64,000 nucleotides of DNA, from positions 310,001-374,000 of the forward strand of contig JADJTH010000001.1 in the NCBI GenBank assembly GCA_016711325.1, given 5' to 3'. Below the pieces are notes generated by a model. That model was not told the origin of the DNA. It was given only the letters and a program-made list of their open reading frames with translations, and searched no databases. Source of the DNA: Nigerium sp. (GTDB lineage: Bacteria > Actinomycetota > Actinomycetes > Propionibacteriales > Propionibacteriaceae). Positions 44,292 through 53,938 of the stretch are shown here, piece after piece (the first letter of the stretch is position 1; each line of letters starts with the position of its first letter). A program made the translations under genes and the position numbers.

Positions 44292-45767
44292 TCACGCCTC
44301 GATGGCGGCCTCCGCCCGCTCAGGCGATCCGTCGGCCAGGCCGCGTGCGATTCTGCCTCTGCTCGCGAACCACAGCACGAGGCCGGTGACGAATACCAGC
44401 GCTTCCGTCACGGTGAGCGCCCAGATGATGCCGGCGAGCCCGAACCACAGGTTGCTGAGCAGCACGATCGGCACAAACAGCACGCCCTGTGCGAGCGACA
44501 TGCCCAGGGCCGGGATCACCAGCCCTGTGGCCTGGAAAAGCGAGATGATCAGGCCGGTGAAGCCATTCACGATCGTTGCCACGAGCTGTGCGGTCAATAC
44601 CACCAGCCCGATCGCGATGACCGCCGGATCCGTGGAGAAGACGGTGAACACCTGCTCTCGGAAGAGGAACACCGCCCCGGAGAAGACCAGCACGATGGCG
44701 CCGACCGTGAATGCTGCGCCGCGGAGCGCCACGTTCAAGCGTGCAGCGTCGCCTTTGCCGAACGTGTAGGCGAGCAGAGGCAGGACGCCGATGGTCACCC
44801 CCATCACGAGGAACTCCGGCACCTGGGCGATGCGTACCGCCACGCCCATGGCTGCCAGTGCGCCGTCGCCGTACGTGCTCGCGAGGTGGTTGAGCACGAG
44901 AGTGGTCACGATCAGGAACGACGATTGCACGAGTTCGCTCGCGCCGATGCCGAAGACAGGCCTGACGATGTCTCCACGCAGCGTGAACCAGCGCGGGGCG
45001 AAGCTCACGTTCTCGCTGGTGCGGTGGAGCCAGACGAGCCAGTAGGCGACGCTCGCGACGCCACCGAGGCCGATCGCGAGGGCCGCGCCGGCGACGCCCC
45101 AATGCAGCACGAGGATGAACAGCACATCGAACAGGAGGTTGCCGACGGTCGAGATGATCATGCCGGTCATGGCCTGACGAGCGGCACCTTCGGAGCGGAC
45201 GATCTGCTCGAGCGCGAAGGCCGCGGCGAGCACCGGAACGAAGGCGAGCATCACGCCGACGTAGGCGCGCGTGGCGGCTGCGGCCGATGCGTCGGCGCCG
45301 AGCGCCGCAACGAGCGGGTCGAGCAGGATGAGCCCGAGCGCACCCAGGACCGCGCCCGTGAGGATCGCGCCCCACAGCGAGAACGCGGCGACGTGCTTGA
45401 TCTCCTTGGCCTGGGAGGGGTCATGCTCGGAGGCGCCGAGCAGCCGCGACATGAGCGAGCTGCCACCAACCCCGAAGACGCCTCCCACGGCCATGATGAT
45501 GCCGAGCAGGGGCGTGCCGAAGGTGATGGCGGCGAGCAGGCTCGTGTCGTGCTGCGATCCGATGAAGCCGGCGTTGATGACGTTGTAGACGGAACCCACG
45601 GCCATCGCGGCGGCCATCGGCACACACAGGTGCACAAGAGCGCTGGCGATCGGGGCCGAGGAGAGGACGCGGCGATTCTTCGCGACGGCGGCCTCCGGCG
45701 CGGAGGTCTCTCGGGCGCGCGGTCCGGCTCCGTCATGCGGATCATGGGTGGTGTCGGTCATGGTCAT
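44292..45767 (-). CDS. MATE-family multidrug efflux transporter
   Basis: 491 residues from ATG 45767, preceded by GGAG; about 12 membrane segments in two similar halves (VHLCVPMAAAMAVGSVYNVINAGFIG, and IGASELVQSSFLIVTTLVLN). It exports cationic compounds with Na+ or H+. It lies 170 bases downstream of the MarR-encoding frame on the same strand, so a MarR-MATE unit is likely. Confidence 0.87.
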   Translation of the reverse strand: MTMTDTTHDPHDGAGPRARETSAPEAAVAKNRRVLSSAPIASALVHLCVPMAAAMAVGSVYNVINAGFIGSQHDTSLLAAITFGTPLLGIIMAVGGVFGVGGSSLMSRLLGASEHDPSQAKEIKHVAAFSLWGAILTGAVLGALGLILLDPLVAALGADASAAAATRAYVGVMLAFVPVLAAAFALEQIVRSEGAARQAMTGMIISTVGNLLFDVLFILVLHWGVAGAALAIGLGGVASVAYWLVWLHRTSENVSFAPRWFTLRGDIVRPVFGIGASELVQSSFLIVTTLVLNHLASTYGDGALAAMGVAVRIAQVPEFLVMGVTIGVLPLLAYTFGKGDAARLNVALRGAAFTVGAIVLVFSGAVFLFREQVFTVFSTDPAVIAIGLVVLTAQLVATIVNGFTGLIISLFQATGLVIPALGMSLAQGVLFVPIVLLSNLWFGLAGIIWALTVTEALVFVTGLVLWFASRGRIARGLADGSPERAEAAIEA

Positions 45768-45937
45768 GATGCACTCCGTCCAGGTCGTGACTGGTGTGGC
45801 GGGAAAGGGCGCAGCGCGGCGCCTCCCGATTTCGGGCAGGGCGAAGCGGGGGGATCGGCGGCGTCGAGTTCGAACGAGCCGAGGTGACCTCCGATCCCCC
45901 GGGCGGGGGCGCTGCAACGGGTGGGGTCGCCGGGGCG

Positions 45938-47869
45938 CTAGCGGGTGGGCTGGGGCAGCTCCGCGGCGATCTTCTTCAGGAGGCGGTTCAAGGTAGCGCG
46001 TTCGTCCGCGTCGAGCGGAGCGAGCAGCGCGTCGTCCAGGGCAGACATCGCGTCCTCGAACCCGGCGACGAGCGCCGCCCCCTCGGGGGTCGCGAAGACG
46101 CGTTTCGTACGGCCGTTACCGGCGTCGGATCGGCGCTCGATGAGGGCGCGGCGCTCGAGCCCTCGCAGGAGACTCGAGACACTGGCCGCGCTGGTGCGAG
46201 TGATCGCGGCGATGTCGCGCTGGATCGCACCCGGGCTCTGCTGCAGATATCCGAGAACGAAGCCCTGCTCCTGCGTCAACTCTCGCTCTCGCACCCATTC
46301 CTCGGCGCCCTTGCGCTGCGCCCACCCGATCCAGCGCATGAGCTGAAGGGGAGTATCGAGGCCCGGTCGTTCATCCATAGTTTGAACTCTAACCGTTAGA
46401 CTTCGAACCGTCAAGCCATCGGGGCGTTCGACCGGCGCGGTCGCCTCGGTGGTGCCCCGGGTCCGACGGAATGCCCAGGTGATCAGGAGCGCGGCGATCA
46501 CCATCAGGATCGAGACGCTGAGCGTGGCGGCATGGTCGAATTGCGCGGTTTGCGCTGCCGTCCATGAGCCGCTCGTGAAGTCGCCGACGAACATTGCCGC
46601 GATGACCGTGCCGATGATCGCGGTGCTGATTGCGGAGGTGATCTCATCGGTGGTGTCGACCATGGCGGCAGCGATGGATGTGCGGTTCTCAGGGGCGCCC
46701 TTCATGACATTGACGCCCGCGACGAGGCCGACCACTCGGAGTCCGGCCGAGATGAGGACGAGTGTGAGGGCGACCCAAGGGTAGGCATGCAAGCCGAGGG
46801 TGGCGTAGATCACCATTCCAGCAACGACGCTCAACGAGCCGAGCCATGCAGCCTTGTAGATGCCGACGCGGTCGACGAACTTCTCGACGAAGAATCCGAC
46901 TACCAACAGCGTCACCACCTGCGGCAGCATCCCGAGCGACGCCAGAGCAGGCGACCAACCCCACGCGAGCTGCAGTTGCAGGCTGATGACATAGGTGAGG
47001 CCTGCCATCGCGAGTCCGGTCGCAGCCTTGTACGCAAGCCCGCCGGAGACCAAGCGGTCCGCGATGAGCGCGGCATCCAGGAGCGGATGCGTCGCGCGAC
47101 GCTCTCGCCACACGAATGCCGCAGCCGCAGCGATCGCGGCGATGATGGCCACCCACGGCCACGACGAGGCCGCGCCTGCTTCGACGAACAGCGTCGGCGC
47201 GACAAGTGCGAGGACAACGGTCGCGGTGCCGAGGATCGCTCCTGCGACGTCGATCGGAACGCGGTGCAGATCCTCCTCGCGGTCGGGCGCGATCCCCGCT
47301 CGGATGCCGAGGAAGGCGAGGGCCGCGATCGGCACGTTGATCAGCAGCAGCCCCTGCCACGGCAGTACCGCCAGCAGAAGACCGCCCGCGACAGGGCCGG
47401 CGGCGAGACCGACCAGCCCCACCGCAGTGATGACGGAGATGGCGCGGATTCGGAGCTGGTCGTCGTCGAACAGTCGAAATGCCAGGGCGATAGTGCCCGG
47501 CGTGGTCATCGCGGCGGCGATGCCGATGAGCGCGCGCACCGCGATGAGTTCACCCGCGCTCTGCACGAATACTGTCAGCAAGCTCGAAACCGCCAGCAGG
47601 ACAAGGCCGGTGAGCATCACGCGGCGGCGACCGAACCGATCCGCCACCGCCCCGATGGCGAGCATGAGCCCACCGAAGACGATCGCGTAGGCGCTGGTGA
47701 TCCACTGCAGCGCCGTCGCCGAGGCATGGAACTCCCGCCCGATCGTGGGTAGGGCGACGCTGAGGATCGAGTTGTCGAGCATCCCGAACAGGAACACTGC
47801 CGAAAGGCCGCTCAGCGCCAGCCAATGCGGCCTCAGAGATTGCTTCGATACGGACTGCGAAATAGACAC
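45938..47869 (-). CDS. MFS drug transporter continuous with a MarR-family regulator
   Basis: 643 residues in one open frame from GTG 47869 (GGAGAG 3 bases upstream). Residues 1-about 475 form a 14-segment DHA2-type MFS pump (LDNSILSVALPTIGREFHAS; loop GAVADRFGRRRVMLTG). Residues 498-643 are a full MarR winged-helix protein beginning at an internal ATG 46378 (MDERPGLDTPLQLMRWIGWAQ; helix region QRDIAAITRTSAASVSSLLRGLERRALIERR). No stop separates them. The joining DNA (46381-46414) looks like a promoter with a MarR operator. Either the fusion is real, or MarR is made mainly from its internal start and the pump lost its stop codon. Confidence 0.75.
   Translation of the reverse strand: MSISQSVSKQSLRPHWLALSGLSAVFLFGMLDNSILSVALPTIGREFHASATALQWITSAYAIVFGGLMLAIGAVADRFGRRRVMLTGLVLLAVSSLLTVFVQSAGELIAVRALIGIAAAMTTPGTIALAFRLFDDDQLRIRAISVITAVGLVGLAAGPVAGGLLLAVLPWQGLLLINVPIAALAFLGIRAGIAPDREEDLHRVPIDVAGAILGTATVVLALVAPTLFVEAGAASSWPWVAIIAAIAAAAAFVWRERRATHPLLDAALIADRLVSGGLAYKAATGLAMAGLTYVISLQLQLAWGWSPALASLGMLPQVVTLLVVGFFVEKFVDRVGIYKAAWLGSLSVVAGMVIYATLGLHAYPWVALTLVLISAGLRVVGLVAGVNVMKGAPENRTSIAAAMVDTTDEITSAISTAIIGTVIAAMFVGDFTSGSWTAAQTAQFDHAATLSVSILMVIAALLITWAFRRTRGTTEATAPVERPDGLTVRSLTVRVQTMDERPGLDTPLQLMRWIGWAQRKGAEEWVRERELTQEQGFVLGYLQQSPGAIQRDIAAITRTSAASVSSLLRGLERRALIERRSDAGNGRTKRVFATPEGAALVAGFEDAMSALDDALLAPLDADERATLNRLLKKIAAELPQPTR
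46381..46414 (-). promoter_or_regulatory. Promoter and palindromic MarR operator inside the MFS-MarR frame
   Basis: On the minus strand, TTGACG (46414-46409), a 17-base spacer and TAGAGT (46391-46386) match a -35/-10 promoter just before the MarR ATG at 46378. Overlapping it, 46381-46407 is a 27-base imperfect palindrome (11 of 13 pairs) with perfect core CTAACGGTTAG. This is the classic layout of an autoregulated MarR gene. Confidence 0.7.
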
Positions 47870-47996
47870 ACGCTCTCCTTCAGTGATGAAGAAGTAACGG
47901 TTCGCCAAGTCCCGCTTTTGTTCGCCGTGCCTGGCTAGAAGCGGCGCGACGTTTTTACTTCGATGCGTCCCATCCTTCACCTGCGAGCCAGTCGCG

Positions 47997-48266
47997 TCAA
48001 GCCGGCGCCGACGCACCCCGCCGGGAGTGCGCGCGCGCCGCGCTATGCCGCACCGCCAAGGCGTATGTGATGGTTTCATCGGGGTGTCTGGAGTGGTGGC
48101 GTAGGGCGGCGGCGATGTCATCCCATCCGTTGAGGCGGAACAGGCTGAGGGCGATGGTGCGGAGGCCGGCCATGATGTGGAGGCCGACGCCGGTACGGAC
48201 GTGGGAACGGTCCTCGTCGACGGTCACGTCACGGACCCGGTGGCCGGCCGGCCGGTCAGGTCGGCG
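47997..48266 (-). pseudogene. ISAs1-family transposase, C-terminal remnant
   Basis: The minus-strand peptide RVRDVTVDEDRSHVRTGVG followed by MAGLRTIALSLFRLNGWDDIAAALRHHSRHP matches the end of ISAs1-type (DDE) transposases (HHVRDVT..ED.S.VRTG...MA.LRNLAI..LR..G..NIA.ALR). No N-terminal part is recognised upstream, so the element is truncated. It marks the left edge of the accessory region. Confidence 0.75.
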
Positions 48267-48725
48267 TTGGTGACCACGGTGCCACATCGTGGTCGCGTCA
48301 AGCAGACGGCCCCGCCGAACGAAGGAAGCGGCCCACGCAAGCGCCGTGCCGGACTTGACCTGCCGGACGGCGGCCCGGATCGACGGAGGTCCGACAAGCG
48401 ACGTTCGACATCGGCCGAGACGAGATCCCGACCCCGGGTACGGATCAGCCAATCGCGATCTCCTCGCCGAGCGGTCGATCGCGGATGCGTTGCGGCTGCG
48501 TTGCGGCTGCGTGGCGAGGTCGGACACGAGTTGGCGCGGGAGTCGTCGAAGGAGTGGCTGCGTCGCGGCGGGAAACCTGCTCGGCAAACGCCGATGCCCT
48601 TACCCGGTCCGCAGACGCACACAAGGCCCGACCCCGGCCAACGGTTCCGTTGGCAAGGGTTCGGGCCTTGTGCGTGCGGTGGGCGCAATGGAGCGCTGCG
48701 GGAACAGGCGACCACGGGTTGAGAG
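48267..48725. other. Degraded non-coding stretch with recombination debris
   Basis: About 460 bases without a supportable gene. Overlapping open frames on both strands show no family similarity. It contains short tandem copies of GCGTTGCGGCT (near 48488) and a large hairpin (48611-48679). It separates the ISAs1 remnant from the recombinase-tail remnant. Confidence 0.6.
48611..48679. repeat. Large imperfect inverted repeat / hairpin
   Basis: The left arm (48611-48644) and right arm (48647-48679) pair over almost their whole length. The tip CCAACGG-TT-CCGTTGG is perfect, and the outer part pairs ACAAGGCCCGA with TCGGGCCTTGT, apart from small bulges. Possible roles are a strong terminator, a folded recombination site or a small palindromic mobile repeat. 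Confidence 0.6.
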
Positions 48726-48960
48726 GCTGGTTTCCGCGTGGAGTCAAGGCATTCGCGAGGATGCGGAGTCCGAGGGCGGGGCCGATGACCCGTTGATCGA
48801 GGCGTCGACGGAACCAAAGAAGCGACCTCGAACACGGCTGACGGACGAGGAAGTGGACGCTATGCGAACAGCCCGCGCGCTGGGCGTGAGCGTGGTCGCG
48901 CTTGCTCGCCGGTTCGGGATGCATCGGGGCACAGTGTGGGCGAAGACACGCGAGGGCTGA
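48726..48960 (+). pseudogene. Recombinase C-terminal helix-turn-helix remnant
   Basis: The last about 40 residues (RTRLTDEEVDAMRTARALG, then VALARRFGMHRGTVWAKTR) form a resolvase/invertase-type DNA-binding helix-turn-helix. No catalytic Ser domain precedes it. A diverged copy lies at 53939-54061 in the same orientation. Confidence 0.6.
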
Positions 48961-49048
48961 CGAGGGAGGCAACCCGTGAACTCTCTCACAGACGCGCGCG
49001 CTGCCACTGGGCTGCCAGAAGTTTTCCGGACTCGGTTGTTGGTCGTTT

Positions 49049-49957
49049 TCAGGCGGCTATTGGACTACTGTGGTCGCCGTACAGGACTTCGTTGGGTGTC
49101 TTGTACCCGAGTGTTGAGTGCAACCTGCGTTGATTATAGAACAACTCGATCCACCGCGCAATATCCTTGCGAGCAATCTCACGGGTCGGATAGTGGCGCC
49201 GGTTCACCAACTCCACTTTCAACGCGCCATTCGTCGACTCAGCCAGAGCATTATCGTAACATATCCCGGTACGCCCGACCGACCGACTCAACCCGAGCCG
49301 GTCGAGTACCGTGGCGTATTCATCGGAAGTGTAATTGCTTCCACGGTCCGAATGAAATACGGCATTCGGGGGAATGGGGACGCGGCGGGCGGCCATACGG
49401 ATCGCGGCGGTGATCAACGGGGTCTTGTAGTTATCGTCCATGGCCCAGCCGATGATCGCACGCGAAAAGCAGTCGATGACCAACGCAACATACAACCAGC
49501 CCTCCGCGGTCGGCACATAGGTGATGTCACCCACGAGTTTCGCTCCGGCGGTGTCGCTGGTGAAATCACGCCCCACCAGGTCGGGGATGTCAGCCACCTG
49601 CGCGGCCTGCCTGGTGGTGCAGCGCCGCTTGCTGCGGGGCTGACAGCCGGCCACGCCACGCTCACGCATGACCGAGCGCACCGTGTCCGGGTGACAGCGC
49701 CGACCGGACCTGGCCAGGGCCGCGTGCATCCGCCGGTACCCATAGGTGCCGTCGTTGGCGTCGTGGAGGGCCTCGATGACATCACCAAGATCCGCACGCC
49801 ATCGGGCCGTCGCCGACACCGGACGCTTCACCCATTCGTGATAGCCCGATCTCGACACGCCCAGCCAGCCACACATCTGCCGGACCTGGTACCGCGGAGT
49901 ACCATCCTCATTGATCGTTGCCTTCTCCGCGTGGATGAACGCGTACCGCTCGCTCAC
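49049..49957 (-). CDS. IS3-family transposase OrfB (DDE integrase core)
   Basis: 302 residues. An N-terminal helix-turn-helix-like region (QMCGWLGVSRSGYHEW) precedes the catalytic core. The DDE acids are in LVGDITYVPT, FHSDRGSNYTS and ALAESTNGALKVE. The C-terminus has the usual FYNQRRLHSTLGYKTPNEV. Its ATG overlaps orfA (ATGA), so the pair is coupled, or joined by frameshift into OrfAB. Confidence 0.92.
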   Translation of the reverse strand: MSERYAFIHAEKATINEDGTPRYQVRQMCGWLGVSRSGYHEWVKRPVSATARWRADLGDVIEALHDANDGTYGYRRMHAALARSGRRCHPDTVRSVMRERGVAGCQPRSKRRCTTRQAAQVADIPDLVGRDFTSDTAGAKLVGDITYVPTAEGWLYVALVIDCFSRAIIGWAMDDNYKTPLITAAIRMAARRVPIPPNAVFHSDRGSNYTSDEYATVLDRLGLSRSVGRTGICYDNALAESTNGALKVELVNRRHYPTREIARKDIARWIELFYNQRRLHSTLGYKTPNEVLYGDHSSPIAA

Positions 49958-50250
49958 CGATACTCCTTCGCGAAGAAGGCGGCGGCTTTTCCCAGGAACT
50001 CACGCTCAAGCTTCAACTCGCGGACCTCACGCTCAAGCTCAGCCAGCCGTGCCCGTTCCGACACGCTCAACGGCGGCTCGGTCTGCGGGTTCTCAGCAAG
50101 GTCCTTCTTCACCCAGCTACGCAACGTTTCCGTCCCGACACCATGCTCACGGGCCACCTGCGACAACGTCTTACTGTCCCGCTGCTCCCGATACGCCTCC
50201 ACGAGCTGCTTCTTAAACTCCGGACTAAACCTACCCCGCTTACCCGACAT
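49954..50250 (-). CDS. IS3-family transposase OrfA
   Basis: 98 residues. The helix-turn-helix reads KTLSQVAREHGVGTETLRSW. A leucine-zipper-like helix follows (ARLAELEREVRELKLEREFL), which mediates contact with OrfB. Intact start and stop. Confidence 0.92.
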   Translation of the reverse strand: MSGKRGRFSPEFKKQLVEAYREQRDSKTLSQVAREHGVGTETLRSWVKKDLAENPQTEPPLSVSERARLAELEREVRELKLEREFLGKAAAFFAKEYR

Positions 50251-50396
50251 ACACGGCTCTCCTCTCTAGAAATCATCTTATTGGATCCCGAATCCGGAAG
50301 AAACCAGGCACCCCACACCCCGCCTGTGTCGCTCCTCACCGATACCCTTGAAACTCCCAGGGCGATGCCGAGCCCGCACACAAGGGAGGTGTCACG

Positions 50397-51698
50397 ATGC
50401 GCGTTGAGTCCGCCACGGTCAGCAACTTTCGTTGCGTGATCGACAGCAGTCAGTTCGAGGTGGAGCCCGACAAGACAATCCTCGTCGGCATCAACGAGGC
50501 GGGTAAGACCGCTCTGCTGAAGGCGTTACAGCACGCCAGCCCCACCGATGACACCGCCGCGATCGACTGGCTCTTCGACGCACCCGCGTCCATGGTTGAC
50601 GACATCCGCCGGAAGAACCTTGACCCGGCAAGGCTGGCTGTGGCCCGCGTCGTGATGCGACCGGAGCCGAAAGACCTAACCGGTCTGAGCCTGCCAGAAG
50701 GCTCCGATGACATCCGGCTCGTCATGACCTCCTGGATGAACAAGAAGCGGACCTATTCGGTGACAGGGCTTCCCTCGGCGCCAACCGTGGGTGATGCCGA
50801 GAAGGCGATCCTCCGCCTCGCGGGCGCGATGAACAAGCAATCCGACGAGGATGCGAAGCAAGCCGCCAAGGCGATATCGGATTGGAAAGACGCACAAGCC
50901 TCAGATGCCGCGATCAGTGGTGAGGTAGCCGCTGGACTGAAGACGCACCTTGATGCAGCATTGCCGTTGTTCGCAGAGGGGTCTGCCGCCGAGACCCATT
51001 GGGATGCGCTGAGCGGAGTGCTCAAGAGTGCTCTTGCGCTCGACAAGATCGGCAAGCACCTAGCGGATCGCATGCCTCCTTTCGTCTACTACTCCTCGTA
51101 CTTCGCGGTCCGCCCGCGCATTCACCTCAATCGGTTGGCCGAGCGTGAAGCGTCTGGCGAGATCGACCTGGACTACGATTTCGGGAACCTGCAACTGCTC
51201 AAGTTCCTGGGATTCACCGCCAAGGAACTCTCCGACATGGCATCCGAAGCGCCCGAGAAGGGGCACAACTACGACAACGATGTCAACGTCCAGAATCAGT
51301 ACAAGAAGGAGTTGGCCGCCCACGAACGCCGCGTCACTGAGCGAAAGAGGGCGCTCCAGACGGCGGGAGCGCGGCTCACTGAGGAGATTCGGAGAGTCTG
51401 GAACGACGATAGGCTGACCATTCGTTTGGATGTAGATGGCCAGTACCTCCAGACCTTGGTCGAGGACGAGCTCGGCATTCCCGTCGAGTTGGATCAGCGG
51501 AGCGAGGGTTTTCGCTGGCTCGTCTCGTTCTTTGTCGTCTTCCATGCACAGGCCAAGGACGATCTGAAGGACGCGATCCTCCTTCTGGACGAGCCCGGCC
51601 TGAGTCTCCACGCCCTGAAGCAGCAGGAGTTCCGCAAGACGGTCTCGCGGCTCGCCGAGGGAAACCAGATTCTCTACACGACCCACTCGCCCTTTATG
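50397..51698 (+). pseudogene. OLD-like ATP-dependent nuclease, N-terminal ATPase part (split by IS)
   Basis: 434 codons up to the insertion point. Walker A GINEAGKTALLKAL at about residues 31-44; further on come LLDEPGLSLHA (Walker B) and ILYTTHSPFM (the His switch), typical of OLD-family AAA/ABC ATPases. The ISL3 element interrupts right after ...HSPFM, adding an 8-residue foreign tail and a stop at 51725. Joining 50397-51698 to 53167-53886 gives an uninterrupted 673-residue protein. OLD proteins are nucleases, many with anti-phage roles (as in Gabija GajA). Confidence 0.9.
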
Positions 51699-53158
51699 GG
51701 CTCTTCAACCCTGAGGTGGGGGTGAGCGCGACACGCCGGAGCGCGGGGTGAGGGTGGTTGGGGGTCGAGGCCTTCAGGATCGGAAGCGTCTCTTCAACCT
51801 GACCGGAAGGCCTCGACGTGTCCGAGCCTACGGGGTGCTGCTGCGCTGCCACGACCCCTTCGTACTGTGACCACTGCGACTTGCTCGTCGGTCTGGAGGG
51901 CCTGCACGTTGTCGACGTCGACAAGGTCCACGACGTGCTGGTGGTGACGATGGAGTCGGCGTCCACGGTGGTGGGTTGCCCGTCGTGCGGGGTGGTCGCG
52001 GAGAGTCACGGCCGGCGCACGACCAGCCTGGTCGACATCCCGTGTTTCGCTCGGCCGACGCGACTGCGGTGGCGCAAGCGGACGTGGCGGTGCGTGGAGC
52101 CTGCGTGTGCGACCCGGGTGTTCACCGAGCAGGACGAGCAGGTCGCCCGCCCGCGGGCGTTGTTGACCACGCGGGCGTGCCGGTGGGTGATCGAGCAGGT
52201 CCGCCGCGAACACGCCTCCATCCACGGCTTGGCCCGCCAACTCGGGGTGGCATGGAAGACGGTGTGGTGCTCCATCCAACCCATCCTGAGCGCCCTCGCC
52301 GACGACGAGGCCCGGTTCGCCGGGGTGACCACCCTCGGGGTGGATGAGCACCTGTGGCACCACGTGAGTCCCCGCAAGCGCGGACCGAAGGAGTTGACCG
52401 GCATGGTCGATTTGACCCGTGACAAGGACGGACGAGTGCACGCCCGGCTCCTCGACCTGGTGCCCGGCCGGTCGGGGACGGTGTACAAGACGTGGCTCGA
52501 CCAACGCGGCAAGGCGTTCAAGACCCACGTGGAGGTCGCCACCCTGGACCCGTTCCGCGGCTACAAGAACGCCATCGACGACAAGCTCGCCGACGCCACC
52601 GCCGTCCTCGACGCCTTCCACGTCGTCGCCCTCGCCGGGCATGCGCTCGATGAGGTGCGCCGCCGCGTCCAACAAGAGACCCTGGGGCATCGTGGCCGCT
52701 CTGGCGACCCGTTGTACGGCATCCGGAACGTGCTCCGCTGCGCAGCCGAACGGCTCACCGACAAGCAACAAGCCCGCCTCGCCGCGGCGATCGCCGCCGA
52801 TGAGCGCCACGACGCCGTCCACGTCGCCTGGCAATGCGCCCAACGCGTTCGGGCCGCCTACGCCCACCCCGACCCCGCCCGCGGCCGCCAGCTCGCCGAA
52901 CAGGTCGTCGACGGCTTCCCGTCCTGCCCCATCCCCGAAATCGCCCGCCTCGGCCGGACGCTGAAGCAGTGGAGGGACGCGTTCCTGGCCTACTTCGACA
53001 CCGGCCGCGCCTCAAACGGTGGGACCGAGAGCATCAACGGTCTCATCGAACTCCACCGCCGCATCGCCAGAGGCTTCCGGAACAGGGAGAACTACCGGCT
53101 ACGCATGCTCCTCATCGGCGGCGGACTCACCGTGCCCCCACCGCAGGTGTGAAGAGCC
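51699..53158 (+). mobile_element. ISL3-family insertion sequence with perfect 8-base target duplication
   Basis: 1460 bases. Terminal repeats begin GGCTCTTCA at both ends, with about 24 bases nearly matching (three mismatches). The target duplication CCTTTATG is at 51691-51698 and 53159-53166. A single full-length transposase lies within. The perfect duplication shows a recent, simple transposition. Confidence 0.95.
51818..53152 (+). CDS. ISL3-family transposase
   Basis: 444 residues from GTG 51818. The N-terminal zinc-finger-like region (CPSCGVVAESHGRRTTSLVDIP, then CVEPACATR) is followed by a helix-turn-helix (IHGLARQLGVAWKTVW) and the DDE core (TTLGVDEHLW, VATLDPFRGYKNAI, AVLDAFHVVALAG). 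The C-terminus has ASNGGTESINGLIELHRRIARGFRNRENYRLRML. All features are intact, so it may be active. Confidence 0.94.
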   Translation: MSEPTGCCCAATTPSYCDHCDLLVGLEGLHVVDVDKVHDVLVVTMESASTVVGCPSCGVVAESHGRRTTSLVDIPCFARPTRLRWRKRTWRCVEPACATRVFTEQDEQVARPRALLTTRACRWVIEQVRREHASIHGLARQLGVAWKTVWCSIQPILSALADDEARFAGVTTLGVDEHLWHHVSPRKRGPKELTGMVDLTRDKDGRVHARLLDLVPGRSGTVYKTWLDQRGKAFKTHVEVATLDPFRGYKNAIDDKLADATAVLDAFHVVALAGHALDEVRRRVQQETLGHRGRSGDPLYGIRNVLRCAAERLTDKQQARLAAAIAADERHDAVHVAWQCAQRVRAAYAHPDPARGRQLAEQVVDGFPSCPIPEIARLGRTLKQWRDAFLAYFDTGRASNGGTESINGLIELHRRIARGFRNRENYRLRMLLIGGGLTVPPPQV

Positions 53159-53886
53159 CCTTTATGGTCGGCTCGGACGAACTCGATCTAGTTCGCATAG
53201 TCGAAATGACCGATCGGAAGACGGGTACGAAGGTCCACACCCGTCTCGCGGTCGATGATCCGAAGTCGATCTACCCCCTCCAGGCGGCTTTGGGCTACGA
53301 CCTCGCGCAGAGCATGTTCACACACCAGAAGAATCTGGTGGTCGAAGGCGTGACAGACCTGCTCTACGTCGAAGCCCTGAACTCGGCATTCGCCTCGCAA
53401 GGCGGCGCCACGCTCGACGACGGAATAGCGCTCGTGCCGGCGGGTAGCGCCAGCAAGGTCGTCTACTACAGCACGATTCTCACCAGCCAAGACTTGAAAG
53501 TTGCCGCGTTGCTGGACTCGGACGCCGCCGGGGACGGGGCCGCGGAACAGGAAGCCCTCTGGCAGCTCCTTACCAACAAGCGCATCCTCCGAACCGGCGA
53601 TCACATCACCGGGGTTCAGCGAGCCGAGATTGAGGACCTGCTTCGTGTCAGCCTCGGCATCGTTGCGCGAGACGAGTGCGGATGGGACAGTGTCGCTACG
53701 ATCGCAGCACAATTGCAGCGGCCGATCATGGAGATTCTGGCCGACGAACACACCGGAGTATCGAAGTGGAAGCTTGCTCGCGCTTTCGTCCGATGGCTCG
53801 CTACCAATGGCGCTGACGCTTTGACCGGCGATGAGCAGAGGTCCTGGGCGTCGCTCGTCGCAGCCGCGAACAGGTCGCTCGCATAG
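53159..53886 (+). pseudogene. OLD-like nuclease, C-terminal TOPRIM part (split by IS)
   Basis: This continues the frame of 50397-51698 after the IS. It encodes the TOPRIM nuclease domain: VVEGVTDLLYVEAL gives the Glu, and VAALLDSDAAGDGA gives the D-x-D metal site. A GTG at 53149, contributed by the IS end, or ATG 53164 could still start this fragment. Total 239 residues after the junction. Confidence 0.88.
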
Positions 53887-53938
53887 GCGAGTGACTGACT
53901 CTTGCAACGACAGACGCTCACTCAATAGCTCAGCTCGA

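Larger units (their letters stand above)
49013..50310 (-). mobile_element. IS3-family insertion sequence, apparently complete
   Basis: About 1.3 kb with two overlapping transposase frames on the minus strand. Candidate imperfect terminal repeats of 23 bases start TGCC at each end (49013-49035 and complement of 50288-50310; 16 of 23 match, with the core TTCCGGAnTCGG). No clear target duplication is visible. Size and gene layout are normal for the family. Confidence 0.75.

Noticed and set aside
49013..50310. Target-site duplication for the IS3 element
   Set aside because: The flanks GGGC and CCCC do not match; either the ends are mis-set by a few bases or rearrangement removed the duplication.
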